Source: an uncultured bacterium (lineage in GTDB: Bacteria; Bacillota_I; Bacilli_A; Erysipelotrichales; Erysipelotrichaceae). From it: 64,000 bases of DNA. The DNA lies in NCBI GenBank assembly GCA_903847945.1, contig CAINEY010000002.1, forward strand, positions 1 to 64,000. Reading direction: 5' to 3'. The position numbers were made by a program, and so were the translations under genes. The notes under the pieces were generated by a model. That model saw only the letters and a list, made by a program, of their open reading frames with translations, made no database searches and was not told the DNA's origin. Each line of letters opens with the position of its first letter. Within the stretch, counting starts at the first letter, position 1. Shown here piece by piece: positions 18,031 through 27,279 of this stretch.

Positions 18031-18497
18031 TGATTTCATTGATCGTCGCGATGGATCGAAAGGGCGGAATCGGTATACGCAATGCGATGCCGTGGAAGAT
18101 CCCCGGTGAACTGAAACAATTCAAAGCGTTGACCCTGAATCACAGCGTCGTCATGGGGCGGAAAACGTATGAAAGCATAGGTCATCCGTTAGTTCAACGA
18201 ACGAATTACGTCGTGACCACGAACCCCCTGTGGAAAGTCGACGGGGTAACCACGATCCATGATTTTAAAGAATTCTTGAAAAGACATGCCTCTTCATCGG
18301 AAACTGTCTTTGTCATCGGCGGAGCACAAGTCTTTGAAGCTGCTTTACCGTATGTCAGCACGATGTTCATCAGTCTTGTCGAAGGGGACTATGTTTGTGA
18401 TACGTTTTTCCCCGAATTGGATTGGAGTCATTTTAAGGCCATCGACGTCAAAATCTTCGAAGGCTTCATTCAAACCACGTATGAGAGGATTCCCTGA
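18030..18497 (+). CDS. folA: Dihydrofolate reductase
   Basis: A 155-residue NADPH-dependent enzyme that recycles the dihydrofolate made by ThyA. The amino end has the family's GIGIRNAMPWKIPGELKQFK stretch; the catalytic carboxylate is Glu rather than the more common Asp. VMGRKTYESIG and FVIGGAQVF bind NADPH. The start is the ATG at 18030 that overlaps the thyA stop; the preceding TTG is less likely. The stop overlaps the next gene (TGATGA). Antifolate sensitivity cannot be judged from the sequence. Confidence 0.95.
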   Translation: MISLIVAMDRKGGIGIRNAMPWKIPGELKQFKALTLNHSVVMGRKTYESIGHPLVQRTNYVVTTNPLWKVDGVTTIHDFKEFLKRHASSSETVFVIGGAQVFEAALPYVSTMFISLVEGDYVCDTFFPELDWSHFKAIDVKIFEGFIQTTYERIP

Positions 18498-19162
18498 TGA
18501 GAGCACTGATCGTTTGGGTCATGATGACCCTAGCCTGGCCTGCTTTGTTTATTAGTCGTTTAAAATCCAAAGCGTTTGATTTACCGGAACGTTTGCATCT
18601 GGCCCGTTTATGGTCAGGAATGGTCTTGCGTTTTTCGAAGGCCTACGTCAAGGTGCTCAACGAAAACCTGATTCCACTTGAAAACGGATATACGTTTGTA
18701 GCGAAGCATGTCGGAGCGTATGATGCGACGGTTCTAATGGCATCCAATCCCTTGGATGCATCGTTCTTCGTTCCGAAAACCGAGAAATGGCCGTATTTGA
18801 ACGGCTTTTGGTCATTGACCGAATCGATCCGTTTTACCTCGCAAACGGTAGAGAGTGATGCGGTGGAAGCCGGGCAGCGTTTGAAACATCAACAGAATCT
18901 GATGCTGCTACTCAATGATCTCAAAGGCAATCCGGTTGACCATAAACAGTTCAATGCCGCTTACTTGACCAAGACCGCCATTATCCCCGTCGCGCTGATC
19001 CGGACTGAACGCGTCGGTCGAAAAAAAGTCAAAGCGTTGGTTTCTTTCTGCACACCGCTTCATTTTGAAGAGTATGGAGAGTGGACACCCGATGCTCTCT
19101 ATCACGAGATCGATGCCCGCATAACAGCCGAAATGGCTGTCCATCAAGCCGTGAGCCGATAA
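18497..19162 (+). CDS. PlsC-like acyltransferase-family protein, divergent
   Basis: A 221-residue protein that I place, with caution, in the lysophospholipid acyltransferase (PlsC) superfamily. It keeps the catalytic HxxxxD motif as HVGAYD in FVAKHVGAYDATVL, an FVPKTEKWPYLNGFW stretch resembling the second block, and IIPVALIR resembling the last block. The FPEGTRS block that binds the phosphate is not recognisable; the equivalent region reads LLNDLKGNPVDHKQFN. An amino-terminal hydrophobic segment suggests membrane association. The gene overlaps dihydrofolate reductase and lies three bases before scpA, so it belongs to the operon. Substrate is unknown; it may be inactive or act on an unusual acceptor. 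Confidence 0.6.
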   Translation: MRALIVWVMMTLAWPALFISRLKSKAFDLPERLHLARLWSGMVLRFSKAYVKVLNENLIPLENGYTFVAKHVGAYDATVLMASNPLDASFFVPKTEKWPYLNGFWSLTESIRFTSQTVESDAVEAGQRLKHQQNLMLLLNDLKGNPVDHKQFNAAYLTKTAIIPVALIRTERVGRKKVKALVSFCTPLHFEEYGEWTPDALYHEIDARITAEMAVHQAVSR

Positions 19163-19165
19163 ATC

Positions 19166-19909
19166 ATGGCCTTTACCGTATCGCTCGATCATTTCAATGG
19201 TCCATTGGATCTGATGCTGCATTTGATCAAGGAGAAGAAACTTGATCTTTTCAACTTGGATCTGGATGTATTGGTCGATCAATACATTGATTTTATCCAT
19301 GCCAGTGAAGCCGCTCATTTGGAAGTCGCCAGTGAATACTTGGTGGAGTTGGCCAACTTGGTGGAATACAAGTCGAAACGATGCTTACCGATTGCGGAAC
19401 CGACATTGGAAGCCGATCCCTATCAAAAGGATACCAAGGACGATTTGGTAAGGCGGTTGATCGAGTACCAGAAATTCAAAGATATCTCTTTGACGCTCCA
19501 TTCACGGTATACTGAACGATTGTCTCAACTCGATAAACCGGCAGATAGCTTACTCATGGATCCTGACGTCGAGAGTACGGCCATCTATGATTCGGACGTA
19601 TACGATCTGATCAAAGCCATGCAACGGGTCGTCAGCCGATTCAAGATCAGTCATCCGCAGCAAGCCCGAATCCTCAAAACCGAGATTTCGCTGGATGCCC
19701 GGATCGAACAATTGCGTCAACGCTTATCCCCGCATCAGAAACATGTGGATCTGGAGTTTATGATGGCGGATGTGGCCGATCTGAATCACTTCATCGTAAC
19801 CTTTTTGGCGGTGTTGGAGCTCGTTCGGCAAGGGGATCTCGTCATCGATCACATCACGGAGACATCCGTTTACTTTACCGTAGGAGGTTCGCATGGAAAA
19901 CCCGCATAA
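19166..19909 (+). CDS. scpA: Segregation and condensation protein A
   Basis: A 247-residue kleisin that bridges the SMC ATPase heads in the chromosome condensin complex. The amino end FNGPLDLMLHLIKEKKLDLFNLD, a classic ScpA block (quoted in part), and the carboxy winged-helix part with FLAVLELVRQGDL are clear. It overlaps scpB by 17 bases, so the two are translated together. No SMC gene lies in the window. Confidence 0.95.
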   Translation: MAFTVSLDHFNGPLDLMLHLIKEKKLDLFNLDLDVLVDQYIDFIHASEAAHLEVASEYLVELANLVEYKSKRCLPIAEPTLEADPYQKDTKDDLVRRLIEYQKFKDISLTLHSRYTERLSQLDKPADSLLMDPDVESTAIYDSDVYDLIKAMQRVVSRFKISHPQQARILKTEISLDARIEQLRQRLSPHQKHVDLEFMMADVADLNHFIVTFLAVLELVRQGDLVIDHITETSVYFTVGGSHGKPA

Positions 19910-20438
19910 ATCGGTCTTGGATGGCATCATCTTCGTGTTTGGCGAAGAAGGCGTGACCTTGGAACAGCTGGCTTTAGCGATCGAATTCCCCAAGGATCTG
20001 ACCAAGATCCTCTTGGATGAATTGGTTTCTTATTATCAACACGATGAACGGGGTATGGAACTGGTCGTTTTCGGGGATACCTATAAGTTCATCACCAAGC
20101 CGTTTATCCGCCCGTACATTGAGCGGATCTTGACCTTGACCAAATCCCGTCAGTTATCGCAATCCGCTTTGGAAACCTTGGCAATTATTGCCTACAAACA
20201 ACCGGTCACCCGCATTGAGATCGAAGAGATCCGCGGGGTCAGTTGCGATCTGATGTTGCGTAAACTGATGGCGATGGATCTGATCCAGGAAGTCGGACGT
20301 TCAGAATCAGTGGGAAAGCCCATCCTGTACGGCGTCACGTCAAACTTCTTGGAAGTGTTTAAACTCATGAGTTTGGATGAACTACCCAAACTCCCCAACT
20401 ACCAGGACAGCTCTGAAGAAAGCCAGCTGTTCGAATAA
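19893..20438 (+). CDS. scpB: Segregation and condensation protein B
   Basis: A 181-residue double winged-helix partner of ScpA in the SMC-ScpAB condensin. The block SQSALETLAIIAYKQPVTR and the following EIEEIRGVSCD are diagnostic. Its AGGAGG site lies in the last codons of scpA. rluB begins one base after the stop, which matches the scpA-scpB-rluB order common in Firmicutes. Confidence 0.96.
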   Translation: MENPHKSVLDGIIFVFGEEGVTLEQLALAIEFPKDLTKILLDELVSYYQHDERGMELVVFGDTYKFITKPFIRPYIERILTLTKSRQLSQSALETLAIIAYKQPVTRIEIEEIRGVSCDLMLRKLMAMDLIQEVGRSESVGKPILYGVTSNFLEVFKLMSLDELPKLPNYQDSSEESQLFE

Positions 20439-20439
20439 C

Positions 20440-21171
20440 ATGGAGCGATTACAAAAAGTTTTAGCGAAAGCCGGTATAGCATCACGGCGAAAAGCAGAAG
20501 TCTTGATCCAAGAAGGACACGTTCAAGTGGATGGTGTCACTATCACCGAGATGGGATTCCAAGTCAAAAAGGGAAGTGTCGTGACCTTTGACGGTAAACG
20601 GTTAGCCGGTGAAAACAAAGTCTATTATGTCCTCAATAAACCCAAGAAAGTGCTCAGCACGGTCAATGATGATCGCGGACGTCCAACCGTTGTCGATCTG
20701 ATCGACAGTCCGGAGCGCATCTTTCCAGTCGGACGCTTGGATTACGACAGTACCGGAGTGCTGATATTAACCAATGACGGCGAGTTTGCGAATGAATTGA
20801 CGCATCCGCGTTTTCATCTTAAGAAAGTCTATGAAGTCCGTGTCAAAGGGATCATGTCTACCCAGCAGATCAAACAACTCGAACAAGGCATCCTGTTGGA
20901 TGACGTTATGACGCTGCCCACGAAAGTCGTCGTGACCCATAAGGACTTCGAGAAGGAACTGACCGAGTTCAAAATTACCCTCGTGGAAGGGAAGAACCGG
21001 CAGATCCGTCGTATGGCGGAAGCCTTGGGACTCACTTGCGTCCGTTTGCATCGCGCGAAGTTCGGCATTGTCGATCTCAAGGAACTCCCGGTTGGGCAGT
21101 ATCGCCGTTTAAAACCGATGGAAGTCAAACAGCTTCGGCAACTTGCCAACGAAGGAACGGTCAGCGACTGA
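20440..21171 (+). CDS. rluB: 23S rRNA pseudouridine synthase, RluB/RsuA family
   Basis: A 243-residue enzyme that isomerises a specific uridine in ribosomal RNA. An S4 RNA-binding domain occupies the first 60 residues (ERLQKVLAKAGIASRRKAE). The catalytic aspartate is in GRLDYDSTGVLILTNDG. The start is the ATG two bases after the scpB stop codon. The stop overlaps rsmE (TGATG). The RluB assignment rather than RsuA follows from gene order next to scpB and is an inference. Confidence 0.9.
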   Translation: MERLQKVLAKAGIASRRKAEVLIQEGHVQVDGVTITEMGFQVKKGSVVTFDGKRLAGENKVYYVLNKPKKVLSTVNDDRGRPTVVDLIDSPERIFPVGRLDYDSTGVLILTNDGEFANELTHPRFHLKKVYEVRVKGIMSTQQIKQLEQGILLDDVMTLPTKVVVTHKDFEKELTEFKITLVEGKNRQIRRMAEALGLTCVRLHRAKFGIVDLKELPVGQYRRLKPMEVKQLRQLANEGTVSD

Positions 21172-21866
21172 TGCATCAGTTTTTTGTGGAATCGAATTTA
21201 GACCTGAATCAGCTTGTTTACTTACCGGCTGACGTGTTGCGTCAAATCAAAACCGTGTTGAAACTGAAGCCCACGGAACTTGTCTGGCTCAGTAACGGGT
21301 CCAAACTGGTTGAAGGGTCACTTCAATCCGATTGGACTGTGCTCCCGAAGCGATGGATCGAAACCCCTCAACGATCAGTTCAGGTGGTTTTATATGCTGC
21401 TTTGATCCGCAAAGAACGCTTCGAATGGATGCTTCAAAAAGCAACGGAATTGGGCATCGACCGTATCGTCCCCTTGATTATGGAACGCAATGTCGTGAAA
21501 TGGGAAGATGAACCTCGTAAGCTTCAACGTTACACCGCCATTCTCAAAGAAGCAGCCGAACAGTGTCATCGAGTCGATATTCCGCATCTGGATGAACCGC
21601 AACGTCTCAAACAAGTGGATTTTAGCGGAACGGATAAGCTGTTGGTGGCTTACGAAGAGCTCTCTCAGACTCAACCGCTGAGTCAGATTCCTTTGACCGG
21701 TAAGTCTTTTGGCATCGTGATCGGTCCTGAAGGGGGAATCAGTGCTTCAGAGTTTGAATACCTAAAATCCAAAGAGGGGATCCCTGTTGGTTTGGGACCT
21801 CGGATTCTGCGAGCGGAAACGGCGGCTTTGGTGGCATTGACCACCCTCAACCTACGGATCGAATGA
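21171..21866 (+). CDS. rsmE: 16S rRNA m3U1498 methyltransferase
   Basis: A 231-residue SPOUT-fold methyltransferase acting on U1498 of 16S rRNA. The knot motifs GPEGGIS and LGPRILRAETA near the carboxy end bind S-adenosylmethionine. The block KATELGIDRIVPL is also typical. The start overlaps the rluB stop, and the stop overlaps the next ORF (ATGATG). Length is a little short of the usual 240-250 residues. Confidence 0.94.
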   Translation: MHQFFVESNLDLNQLVYLPADVLRQIKTVLKLKPTELVWLSNGSKLVEGSLQSDWTVLPKRWIETPQRSVQVVLYAALIRKERFEWMLQKATELGIDRIVPLIMERNVVKWEDEPRKLQRYTAILKEAAEQCHRVDIPHLDEPQRLKQVDFSGTDKLLVAYEELSQTQPLSQIPLTGKSFGIVIGPEGGISASEFEYLKSKEGIPVGLGPRILRAETAALVALTTLNLRIE

Positions 21867-22648
21867 TGAAAAAAGTCAGTTCACTTTGCCATCGTTATCG
21901 TCATGATCCCACCAAGAATCGTGCCGTAAAAAGCCTCAGTCGTCACATGATGGCTGAGATTTCAGGTATCGCCGGAGTTCGAGTGAAGATCTCGAAAACA
22001 GCGACCTTTTTTAATGCGATGATTCTCTATACATCGCTGACCAACAAAAAAGCGTTTGAGACCGCTTTTGAACGCCAACGAAAAGACTTGTCGGATCTGT
22101 GGGAAACGTTAAGCCGCCAAGAGAAAAATCTTCTGGCCAATACCCGGTTGGATGAAGTCAAGCTAAAGCTAACATCATTTATCGGATCTCAAGGCGATCG
22201 GATCTGGATCGCCTGTTTCGATGAATTGTTGAATGCGCTTTATGATAAGCGCATCAGCATTTTTGATCTCGATCAGTACTTTAAACTGTATACAGACTTC
22301 AAATCACGCCTGATCCCGGTGGAGCACTATGGTTTAGCACCTTTTAAACAAAGCTTCATCAATATCACTGTCCTGGATGTCCGTGAGGATTCGGTCCTCT
22401 TTGCGTATTTGCCGTTGAAGACGGCTATTCGAGTCACCTGTGACGAAAACTCAGATTACCGCTACGACGAGATTCCATTGGATCTGCAGCTCGATCTTAA
22501 CTCGATCGACAACCGGGCTTGGAGTACACTGCATGATGCATGGTGCACACAGAATGCCACTCAAGTCATGTCCATTCTGGTCGATCACGAACTAGCAGAT
22601 CCCCGGGTCATAAAAAAACTGAGAAAGTGGCTCAAGAAACACGCATGA
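21863..22648 (+). CDS. Hypothetical protein between rsmE and mtaB
   Basis: A 261-residue protein I do not recognise. It has no signal peptide and no membrane helix. The amino end is basic (HRYRHDPTKNRAVKSLSRHM) and the carboxy end is also basic (KKLRKWLKKHA). The middle looks alpha/beta. It is tightly packed: two ATG codons (21863, 21866) overlap the rsmE stop and its own stop overlaps the mtaB start, so it is translated with two RNA-modification enzymes. In Bacillus rsmE and mtaB are adjacent, as I recall, so this is an added gene. A role in RNA modification or handling is only a guess from position. Confidence 0.75.
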   Translation: MMKKVSSLCHRYRHDPTKNRAVKSLSRHMMAEISGIAGVRVKISKTATFFNAMILYTSLTNKKAFETAFERQRKDLSDLWETLSRQEKNLLANTRLDEVKLKLTSFIGSQGDRIWIACFDELLNALYDKRISIFDLDQYFKLYTDFKSRLIPVEHYGLAPFKQSFINITVLDVREDSVLFAYLPLKTAIRVTCDENSDYRYDEIPLDLQLDLNSIDNRAWSTLHDAWCTQNATQVMSILVDHELADPRVIKKLRKWLKKHA

Positions 22649-23919
22649 AGACCTTTTCGATTCAAACCTTGGGGTGTAAGGTCAATGCTTATGAATCCGA
22701 GTATTACCGTCAATGCCTGATCGAAGCCGACTACACTGAAGCCGAGTCTTTTGAAGACTGTGATCTGGTGGTCATCAACACGTGCACAGTCACCAATCAA
22801 GCCAGTTTCAAGAGCCGTCAACGCATTCATCAGGCAAAAAAACATAATCCCACCGCCAAACTGGTCGTAGTGGGATGTTACGTTCAATCGGATCATGTTG
22901 AACTTTCCGAGAAATATGCGATCGATCTTTTGATCGGCAGTGCCCAAAAAGATCAGTTTGCCGCTTTGGTTGCTCAATTAGACACCAAACCTGAAGCGGA
23001 TTACCGGTTGAACCGGACGTTTGAAGCCTTACCGATCCATGGATTCAAACATAAAACGCGAGCCTATGTCAAGATCCAAGACGGCTGCAATCAATTCTGT
23101 TCTTACTGCATCATTCCGTATACCCGGGGTCGTGAACGTTCATTGGATCCGGATTCCGTGATCCGACAAGTTAGCATTTTGGCTCAGGATCATCATGAGA
23201 TCGTCTTGGCTGGGATCCATACGGGTAAATACGGTTCAGATCTGGGAACCGATCTGGCCAGTCTGCTGTCCCGAATCTTGAAGGAAACACCGGTTCAACG
23301 GGTTCGGTTATCCTCCATCGACATCAATGAAGTCAACGATGCATTGATCGATGTGCTTAAGGATCCGCGTATGGCCCGACATTTGCATATCTCGTTGCAA
23401 AGCGGAGATGATGCGGTACTCTCAGCCATGAACCGGCCGTATACAACCGCTGTGTTTAGGAAACGGGTTCAAGCGATCCGTTTAGCTATCCCCATGGTCA
23501 GCATCAGCACTGACATCATTGTCGGATTCAGTACCGAAACCAAAGAGGCCTTTGAGAATACCCTTGCTTTTGCGCGTGACATCGGTTTCTCGTTCATTCA
23601 TGTTTTTCCATTCTCGGTACGCAAACACACTAAAGCCGCTCAAATGACCCAGTTGAATTCGGAAGCCGTAAAGAAAGAACGCGTCCATCGGATCGGCGAG
23701 TTGTCGAAGCAACTGCAGCTCCAGCGTTTTGAGTCTTTGGTAGGCACGACAGTCGACGTGTTGATCGAGCATCGCGATGGGCGAGGGGATCACGGGTACA
23801 GCAGTGCCTATGACGCCGTTTGTGTTCAATCGGAGACCCCTCAGCATGGTATAATTAAGGCAGTCGTGACCGGTTATGATGCCGATACGCTGTTCGCCAA
23901 ACCCTATGAAACTCAATAA
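22645..23919 (+). CDS. mtaB: tRNA t6A37 methylthiotransferase MtaB
   Basis: A 424-residue radical-SAM methylthiotransferase, paralogue of MiaB, that acts on threonylcarbamoyl-A37 of tRNAs reading ANN codons. The first cluster cysteines are in LGCKVNAYE, NTCTVTNQA and GCYVQ; the radical-SAM cluster is CNQFCSYC. The CKVN amino end separates it from MiaB. The ATG at 22645 overlaps the preceding stop codon. The reading frame runs 14 bases into murE. An extended -10 box that may serve murE lies inside its end. Confidence 0.94.
   Translation: MKTFSIQTLGCKVNAYESEYYRQCLIEADYTEAESFEDCDLVVINTCTVTNQASFKSRQRIHQAKKHNPTAKLVVVGCYVQSDHVELSEKYAIDLLIGSAQKDQFAALVAQLDTKPEADYRLNRTFEALPIHGFKHKTRAYVKIQDGCNQFCSYCIIPYTRGRERSLDPDSVIRQVSILAQDHHEIVLAGIHTGKYGSDLGTDLASLLSRILKETPVQRVRLSSIDINEVNDALIDVLKDPRMARHLHISLQSGDDAVLSAMNRPYTTAVFRKRVQAIRLAIPMVSISTDIIVGFSTETKEAFENTLAFARDIGFSFIHVFPFSVRKHTKAAQMTQLNSEAVKKERVHRIGELSKQLQLQRFESLVGTTVDVLIEHRDGRGDHGYSSAYDAVCVQSETPQHGIIKAVVTGYDADTLFAKPYETQ
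23847..23855 (+). promoter_or_regulatory. Possible internal promoter for murE
   Basis: TATAAT at 23850-23855 preceded by the extended TGG, inside the end of mtaB and 50 bases before the murE ATG. No good -35 was found. Confidence 0.35.
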
Positions 23920-25369
23920 ACTCTTCCCTAAAGCTAACCCAGTCGACATCAACTCGTTGATGTCAGATTCGCGACTTGCCCAAGACCATTCGCTCTTTTT
24001 CTGTTTGAAAGGCATGAAGCATGACGGACACCAACACATCGCTCAAGCGGTGGAGAATGGGGCGATCGCCATCGTGCACAGCGATGATTTGGCGACGTAT
24101 TTACCGTTTGTCGATTACATCAAAGTCGAGAACGTGCATGATGAACTCAACCGATGTGCAGCCCTCTTTTATGGCCAACCCTCGGAGAAACTAAAAATCT
24201 TCGGGGTGACCGGCACCAATGGAAAGACCACCGTGGCGAAAATCATCAAGTCCATCTACACCGCACACGCCAATACGGGGTACATCGGCACGATCGGCTT
24301 GGAATACAACCAGATCCAATCCAAACCGGATTACACGACACCGGAAGTCATTGCGTTGCATGAAACGCTGGATCGCATGGTCAAAGCCAAAGTTAAAGCA
24401 CTGGCCATCGAACTGTCCAGTCAAGGCATGGAACAGCACCGGGTGGATGCGTTGATCCTGAACACAGCTATCTTTACGAATTTGACGCACGATCATTTGG
24501 ACTATCACGGAACGATGGAGAATTACTACCAGGCCAAGAAACACATTTTCGATCTTTTACGTCCTGAAGGGGTCGCGTTGATCAATGTGGATGATCCCTA
24601 TGGTGTTCGTCTGATCGGGGAGTTGACGTGCAAAAAGAAAACGTATGCGATCGACGCTGTTGCCGATTATCAAGCCATCAACCTTCAGTATCATGGCGAT
24701 CACACCACGTTTGATCTGGTCCATCAGGGAACGATCACGAACGTCACCAGCAGCCTCTTGGGTCGATTCAATGTCCATAACGCCTTAGCGGCGATCGCCT
24801 GCTGTCATATGAATGGGATGCCCATGCAAGCCATCATTGATCGATTGGCAACGATTCCACAAGTCAGCGGCCGTTTGGAACATGTAAAAGCGGGCCAACC
24901 CTTCAAAGTGATCGTGGACTATGCCCACACACCAGACGGATTCGAGAAAGTCTTTGCTTACGCCATAGCCATCACCCCCAAAAAGAACAAGATCATCGCA
25001 GTCTTTGGCAGTGCCGGACTGCGGGACACCAAGAAACGTCCGATCCTTGGAGCGCTGGCCGATAAATACTGCGACAACATCATCCTGACCGAAGATGACA
25101 GCCGCAACGAGGATCCGGCGCAGATCGCCCAACACATTGCCGCTGGTATCACGTCGAATCGGACGTTGATCATCTTGGACCGTACCGATGCGATCCGTCA
25201 AGCCATCGAACTGGCCAATACCGATGATACGGTGTTACTCTTGGGAAAAGGACATGAGGATTTCATTATCCGTAATCACGGTAAAGAACCGTGGCCGGGT
25301 GATGTGGCCGTTTGTGAATCACTGATCCGTCAGTCGACGGGAGAAAAGGAGCTTGTTTATGAAGATTAA
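23906..25369 (+). CDS. murE: UDP-MurNAc-tripeptide ligase MurE
   Basis: A 487-residue Mur ligase that adds the third amino acid to the peptidoglycan stem. The ATP loop [13 protein letters not shown] and the carboxy-terminal domain with GKGHEDFI are intact. The substrate motif, DNPR in diaminopimelate enzymes, reads DDSR at 397-400. The arginine that contacts diaminopimelate is kept, so meso-diaminopimelate is the better guess than lysine, but the middle residues are unusual. The ATG overlaps the mtaB end; its own end overlaps deoC by 11 bases. It shows that this organism builds a cell wall. Other mur genes are not in the window. Confidence 0.93.
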   Translation: MKLNKLFPKANPVDINSLMSDSRLAQDHSLFFCLKGMKHDGHQHIAQAVENGAIAIVHSDDLATYLPFVDYIKVENVHDELNRCAALFYGQPSEKLKIFGVTGTNGKTTVAKIIKSIYTAHANTGYIGTIGLEYNQIQSKPDYTTPEVIALHETLDRMVKAKVKALAIELSSQGMEQHRVDALILNTAIFTNLTHDHLDYHGTMENYYQAKKHIFDLLRPEGVALINVDDPYGVRLIGELTCKKKTYAIDAVADYQAINLQYHGDHTTFDLVHQGTITNVTSSLLGRFNVHNALAAIACCHMNGMPMQAIIDRLATIPQVSGRLEHVKAGQPFKVIVDYAHTPDGFEKVFAYAIAITPKKNKIIAVFGSAGLRDTKKRPILGALADKYCDNIILTEDDSRNEDPAQIAQHIAAGITSNRTLIILDRTDAIRQAIELANTDDTVLLLGKGHEDFIIRNHGKEPWPGDVAVCESLIRQSTGEKELVYED

Positions 25370-26021
25370 TGCCACCATTGACCACACCTTGCTCAAACAG
25401 GACGCCACCTCGGCACAGATTGAACAACTCTGTGCCGATGCCCGCCGCTTTGAGTTTGCGACCGTGTGTGTCCACCCGATCTGGGTCAGTTTCTGCGCAA
25501 ATCATCTGAAAGGTTCGCCAGTCAAAGTCTGTACCGTCGTTGGATTCCCTTTGGGAACCAATGCGACCGCAGCCAAAGCATATGAAACCACCTTGGCCCT
25601 TGCGGATGGTGCGGAGGAAATCGACATGGTGCTCAACATCGGAGCCCTCAAAGACGGGAAACTGGATGTGGTGCGTCAGGATATCGAAGCCGTCGTCAAA
25701 GCTGCTCAAGGCCATGTTGTGAAGGTTATTCTCGAAACATGCCTGCTGACCCGTGAAGAAAAGATCGCTGCCTGTGAGACCGTGGTCGCAGCGGGCGCAC
25801 ATTTTGTAAAGACATCCACCGGTTTCTCCACCGGCGGTGCCACCGTTGAGGATGTCAAACTGATGAAGTCCGTGGTGGGTGACCGGTGTAAGGTCAAGGC
25901 CGCTGGCGGCGTCCGTTCCTACGCCGATCTGATGGCGATGCTGGAAGCGGGAGCCGATCGCATCGGAACATCCGCCGGTGTCGCCTTAATGACGCAAACC
26001 GAAGTCAAAACGAGTTACTGA
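25359..26021 (+). CDS. deoC: Deoxyribose-phosphate aldolase
   Basis: A 220-residue class I aldolase that splits 2-deoxyribose-5-phosphate into glyceraldehyde-3-phosphate and acetaldehyde. The Schiff-base lysine is in [14 protein letters not shown], and a second essential lysine is in [10 protein letters not shown]. The ATG at 25359 follows AAAGGAG; the TTG two codons earlier is less likely. It overlaps murE but is followed by its own intergenic space. With deoB (55177-56355), cdd and the nucleoside importer it forms a deoxynucleoside breakdown route. Confidence 0.95.
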   Translation: MKINATIDHTLLKQDATSAQIEQLCADARRFEFATVCVHPIWVSFCANHLKGSPVKVCTVVGFPLGTNATAAKAYETTLALADGAEEIDMVLNIGALKDGKLDVVRQDIEAVVKAAQGHVVKVILETCLLTREEKIAACETVVAAGAHFVKTSTGFSTGGATVEDVKLMKSVVGDRCKVKAAGGVRSYADLMAMLEAGADRIGTSAGVALMTQTEVKTSY

Positions 26022-26027
26022 AAGTTC

Positions 26028-26055
26028 TTGATTTATCGTTGGGGTTTGGTATAAT
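26028..26055 (+). promoter_or_regulatory. Promoter for rpsU
   Basis: TTGATT at 26028-26033, 16-base spacer, TATAAT at 26050-26055 with extended TG at 26047-26048. It is a strong promoter, as expected for a ribosomal protein gene. Confidence 0.75.
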
Positions 26056-26085
26056 TAGCACTGTGCCACGAAGGGAGGGTTGAAA

Positions 26086-26265
26086 ATGCCACGAGTCGTC
26101 ATTAAAGACAATGAAAATCTGGATGATGCGCTGCGCCGTTTTAAACGGAGTGTGTCCCGTAACGGAACCCTCGCCGAAACGCGCAAACGCGAATATTACG
26201 TCAAGCCGGGTGTCAAACGCAAACTGAAATCCGAAGCTGCGCGTAAAGCAAGCCGCAAGAAATAA
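26086..26265 (+). CDS. rpsU: Ribosomal protein bS21
   Basis: A 59-residue, very basic protein of the small ribosomal subunit, involved in initiation. [20 protein letters not shown] is the conserved S21 amino end. The ATG at 26086 follows GGGAGG at 26073-26078; an upstream in-frame TTG two codons before is not needed. It has its own promoter and terminator, and precedes phoH. Confidence 0.97.
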   Translation: MPRVVIKDNENLDDALRRFKRSVSRNGTLAETRKREYYVKPGVKRKLKSEAARKASRKK

Positions 26266-26286
26266 GAAGCCTCTGGCTTCTTTTTT
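26264..26286 (+). terminator. Intrinsic terminator after rpsU
   Basis: Stem GAAGCC (26266-26271), loop TCT, stem GGCTTC (26275-26280), then six T. Confidence 0.85.
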
Positions 26287-26290
26287 GTAC

Positions 26291-26296
26291 TATAAT
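26291..26296 (+). promoter_or_regulatory. Possible -10 box for phoH
   Basis: TATAAT five bases after the rpsU terminator T run, with no -35 match at normal spacing. AAGGAAGG at 26303-26310 follows. Confidence 0.35.
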
Positions 26297-26316
26297 CTAA
26301 TTAAGGAAGGTCACCC

Positions 26317-27279
26317 TTGATCCATAAAACCACTCGCCCTTTAGACCCTTTATCTTATGATGAATTCATGACCCTGGTGGGTCAATCCGATGAGAACCTC
26401 AGGTTATTGTCTCAGGTCTTCAATGTCGATTTCGTGCTTCGGGATAACCAGTTGATTGCCGATACGCCGGATGAACTGATTGTCAATCAATTGCAACGCA
26501 CGCTGAATAGCTTACTGCTCTTGATCCGGCAGGGGAAGACCCCCGATGAACGCGACATCATCTACCTCAGTCACTGCGTCATTCACAATCAGGAAGAAGC
26601 GTTCTTTAAACTCAATACGCGAATCATCGGTCGAACGACGGCCAATAAACCCATCTACATCAAAACCTTAGGCCAACAGCGCCTGATGGATGCCATGGCC
26701 AACTATGACTTGGTGTTTGTCAGCGGTCCTGCAGGAACCGGGAAGACTTATTTATCGGTGGTGTATGCTGTGGATCTTCTTAAGAAGGGGGACGTCAAAC
26801 GGATCGTCTTGACGCGTCCTGTGGTGGAAGCCGGTGAGTCCTTGGGATTTTTGCCCGGTGATCTCAAAGAAAAAGTCGATCCGTATCTTCGTCCCTTGTA
26901 TGACGGGCTCAATGACCTTTTGGGCAACGAACAAGTCGAACGCTACATCGAGAAGGGGATCATCGAAATCGCGCCCTTGGCGTACATGCGGGGTCGTACG
27001 ATGGAAGATGCCTTTGTGATCCTGGATGAAGCTCAAAATACGACCTCGACTCAAATGCTGATGGTCCTGACCCGCATGGGCTTTCGAACCAAACTCATCA
27101 TCAACGGGGATCAAACCCAAATCGACCTCAAACAACCCTCCGGATTTACCCAAGCCAAAGACATCCTCAAAGGTGTCAAAGACATCGCATTTGTGGAACT
27201 GACCGCTATGGACATTGTCCGTAACCCACTGGTTCAGCTGGTAATTGAAGCTTATTCGAAAAAAAGAGACGGATCCTAA
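26317..27279 (+). CDS. phoH: PhoH family ATPase
   Basis: A 320-residue cytoplasmic P-loop ATPase of the PhoH family, often neighbouring ybeY and thought to act in RNA metabolism. Walker A is GPAGTGKT; TRPVVEAGESLGFLPGDL and FVILDEAQNTT are the other family blocks. The start is a TTG at 26317 placed seven bases after AAGGAAGG; no ATG lies nearby in frame. The stop codon lies in a bidirectional terminator and overlaps the last codon of the convergent gene by four bases. Confidence 0.94.
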   Translation: MIHKTTRPLDPLSYDEFMTLVGQSDENLRLLSQVFNVDFVLRDNQLIADTPDELIVNQLQRTLNSLLLLIRQGKTPDERDIIYLSHCVIHNQEEAFFKLNTRIIGRTTANKPIYIKTLGQQRLMDAMANYDLVFVSGPAGTGKTYLSVVYAVDLLKKGDVKRIVLTRPVVEAGESLGFLPGDLKEKVDPYLRPLYDGLNDLLGNEQVERYIEKGIIEIAPLAYMRGRTMEDAFVILDEAQNTTSTQMLMVLTRMGFRTKLIINGDQTQIDLKQPSGFTQAKDILKGVKDIAFVELTAMDIVRNPLVQLVIEAYSKKRDGS

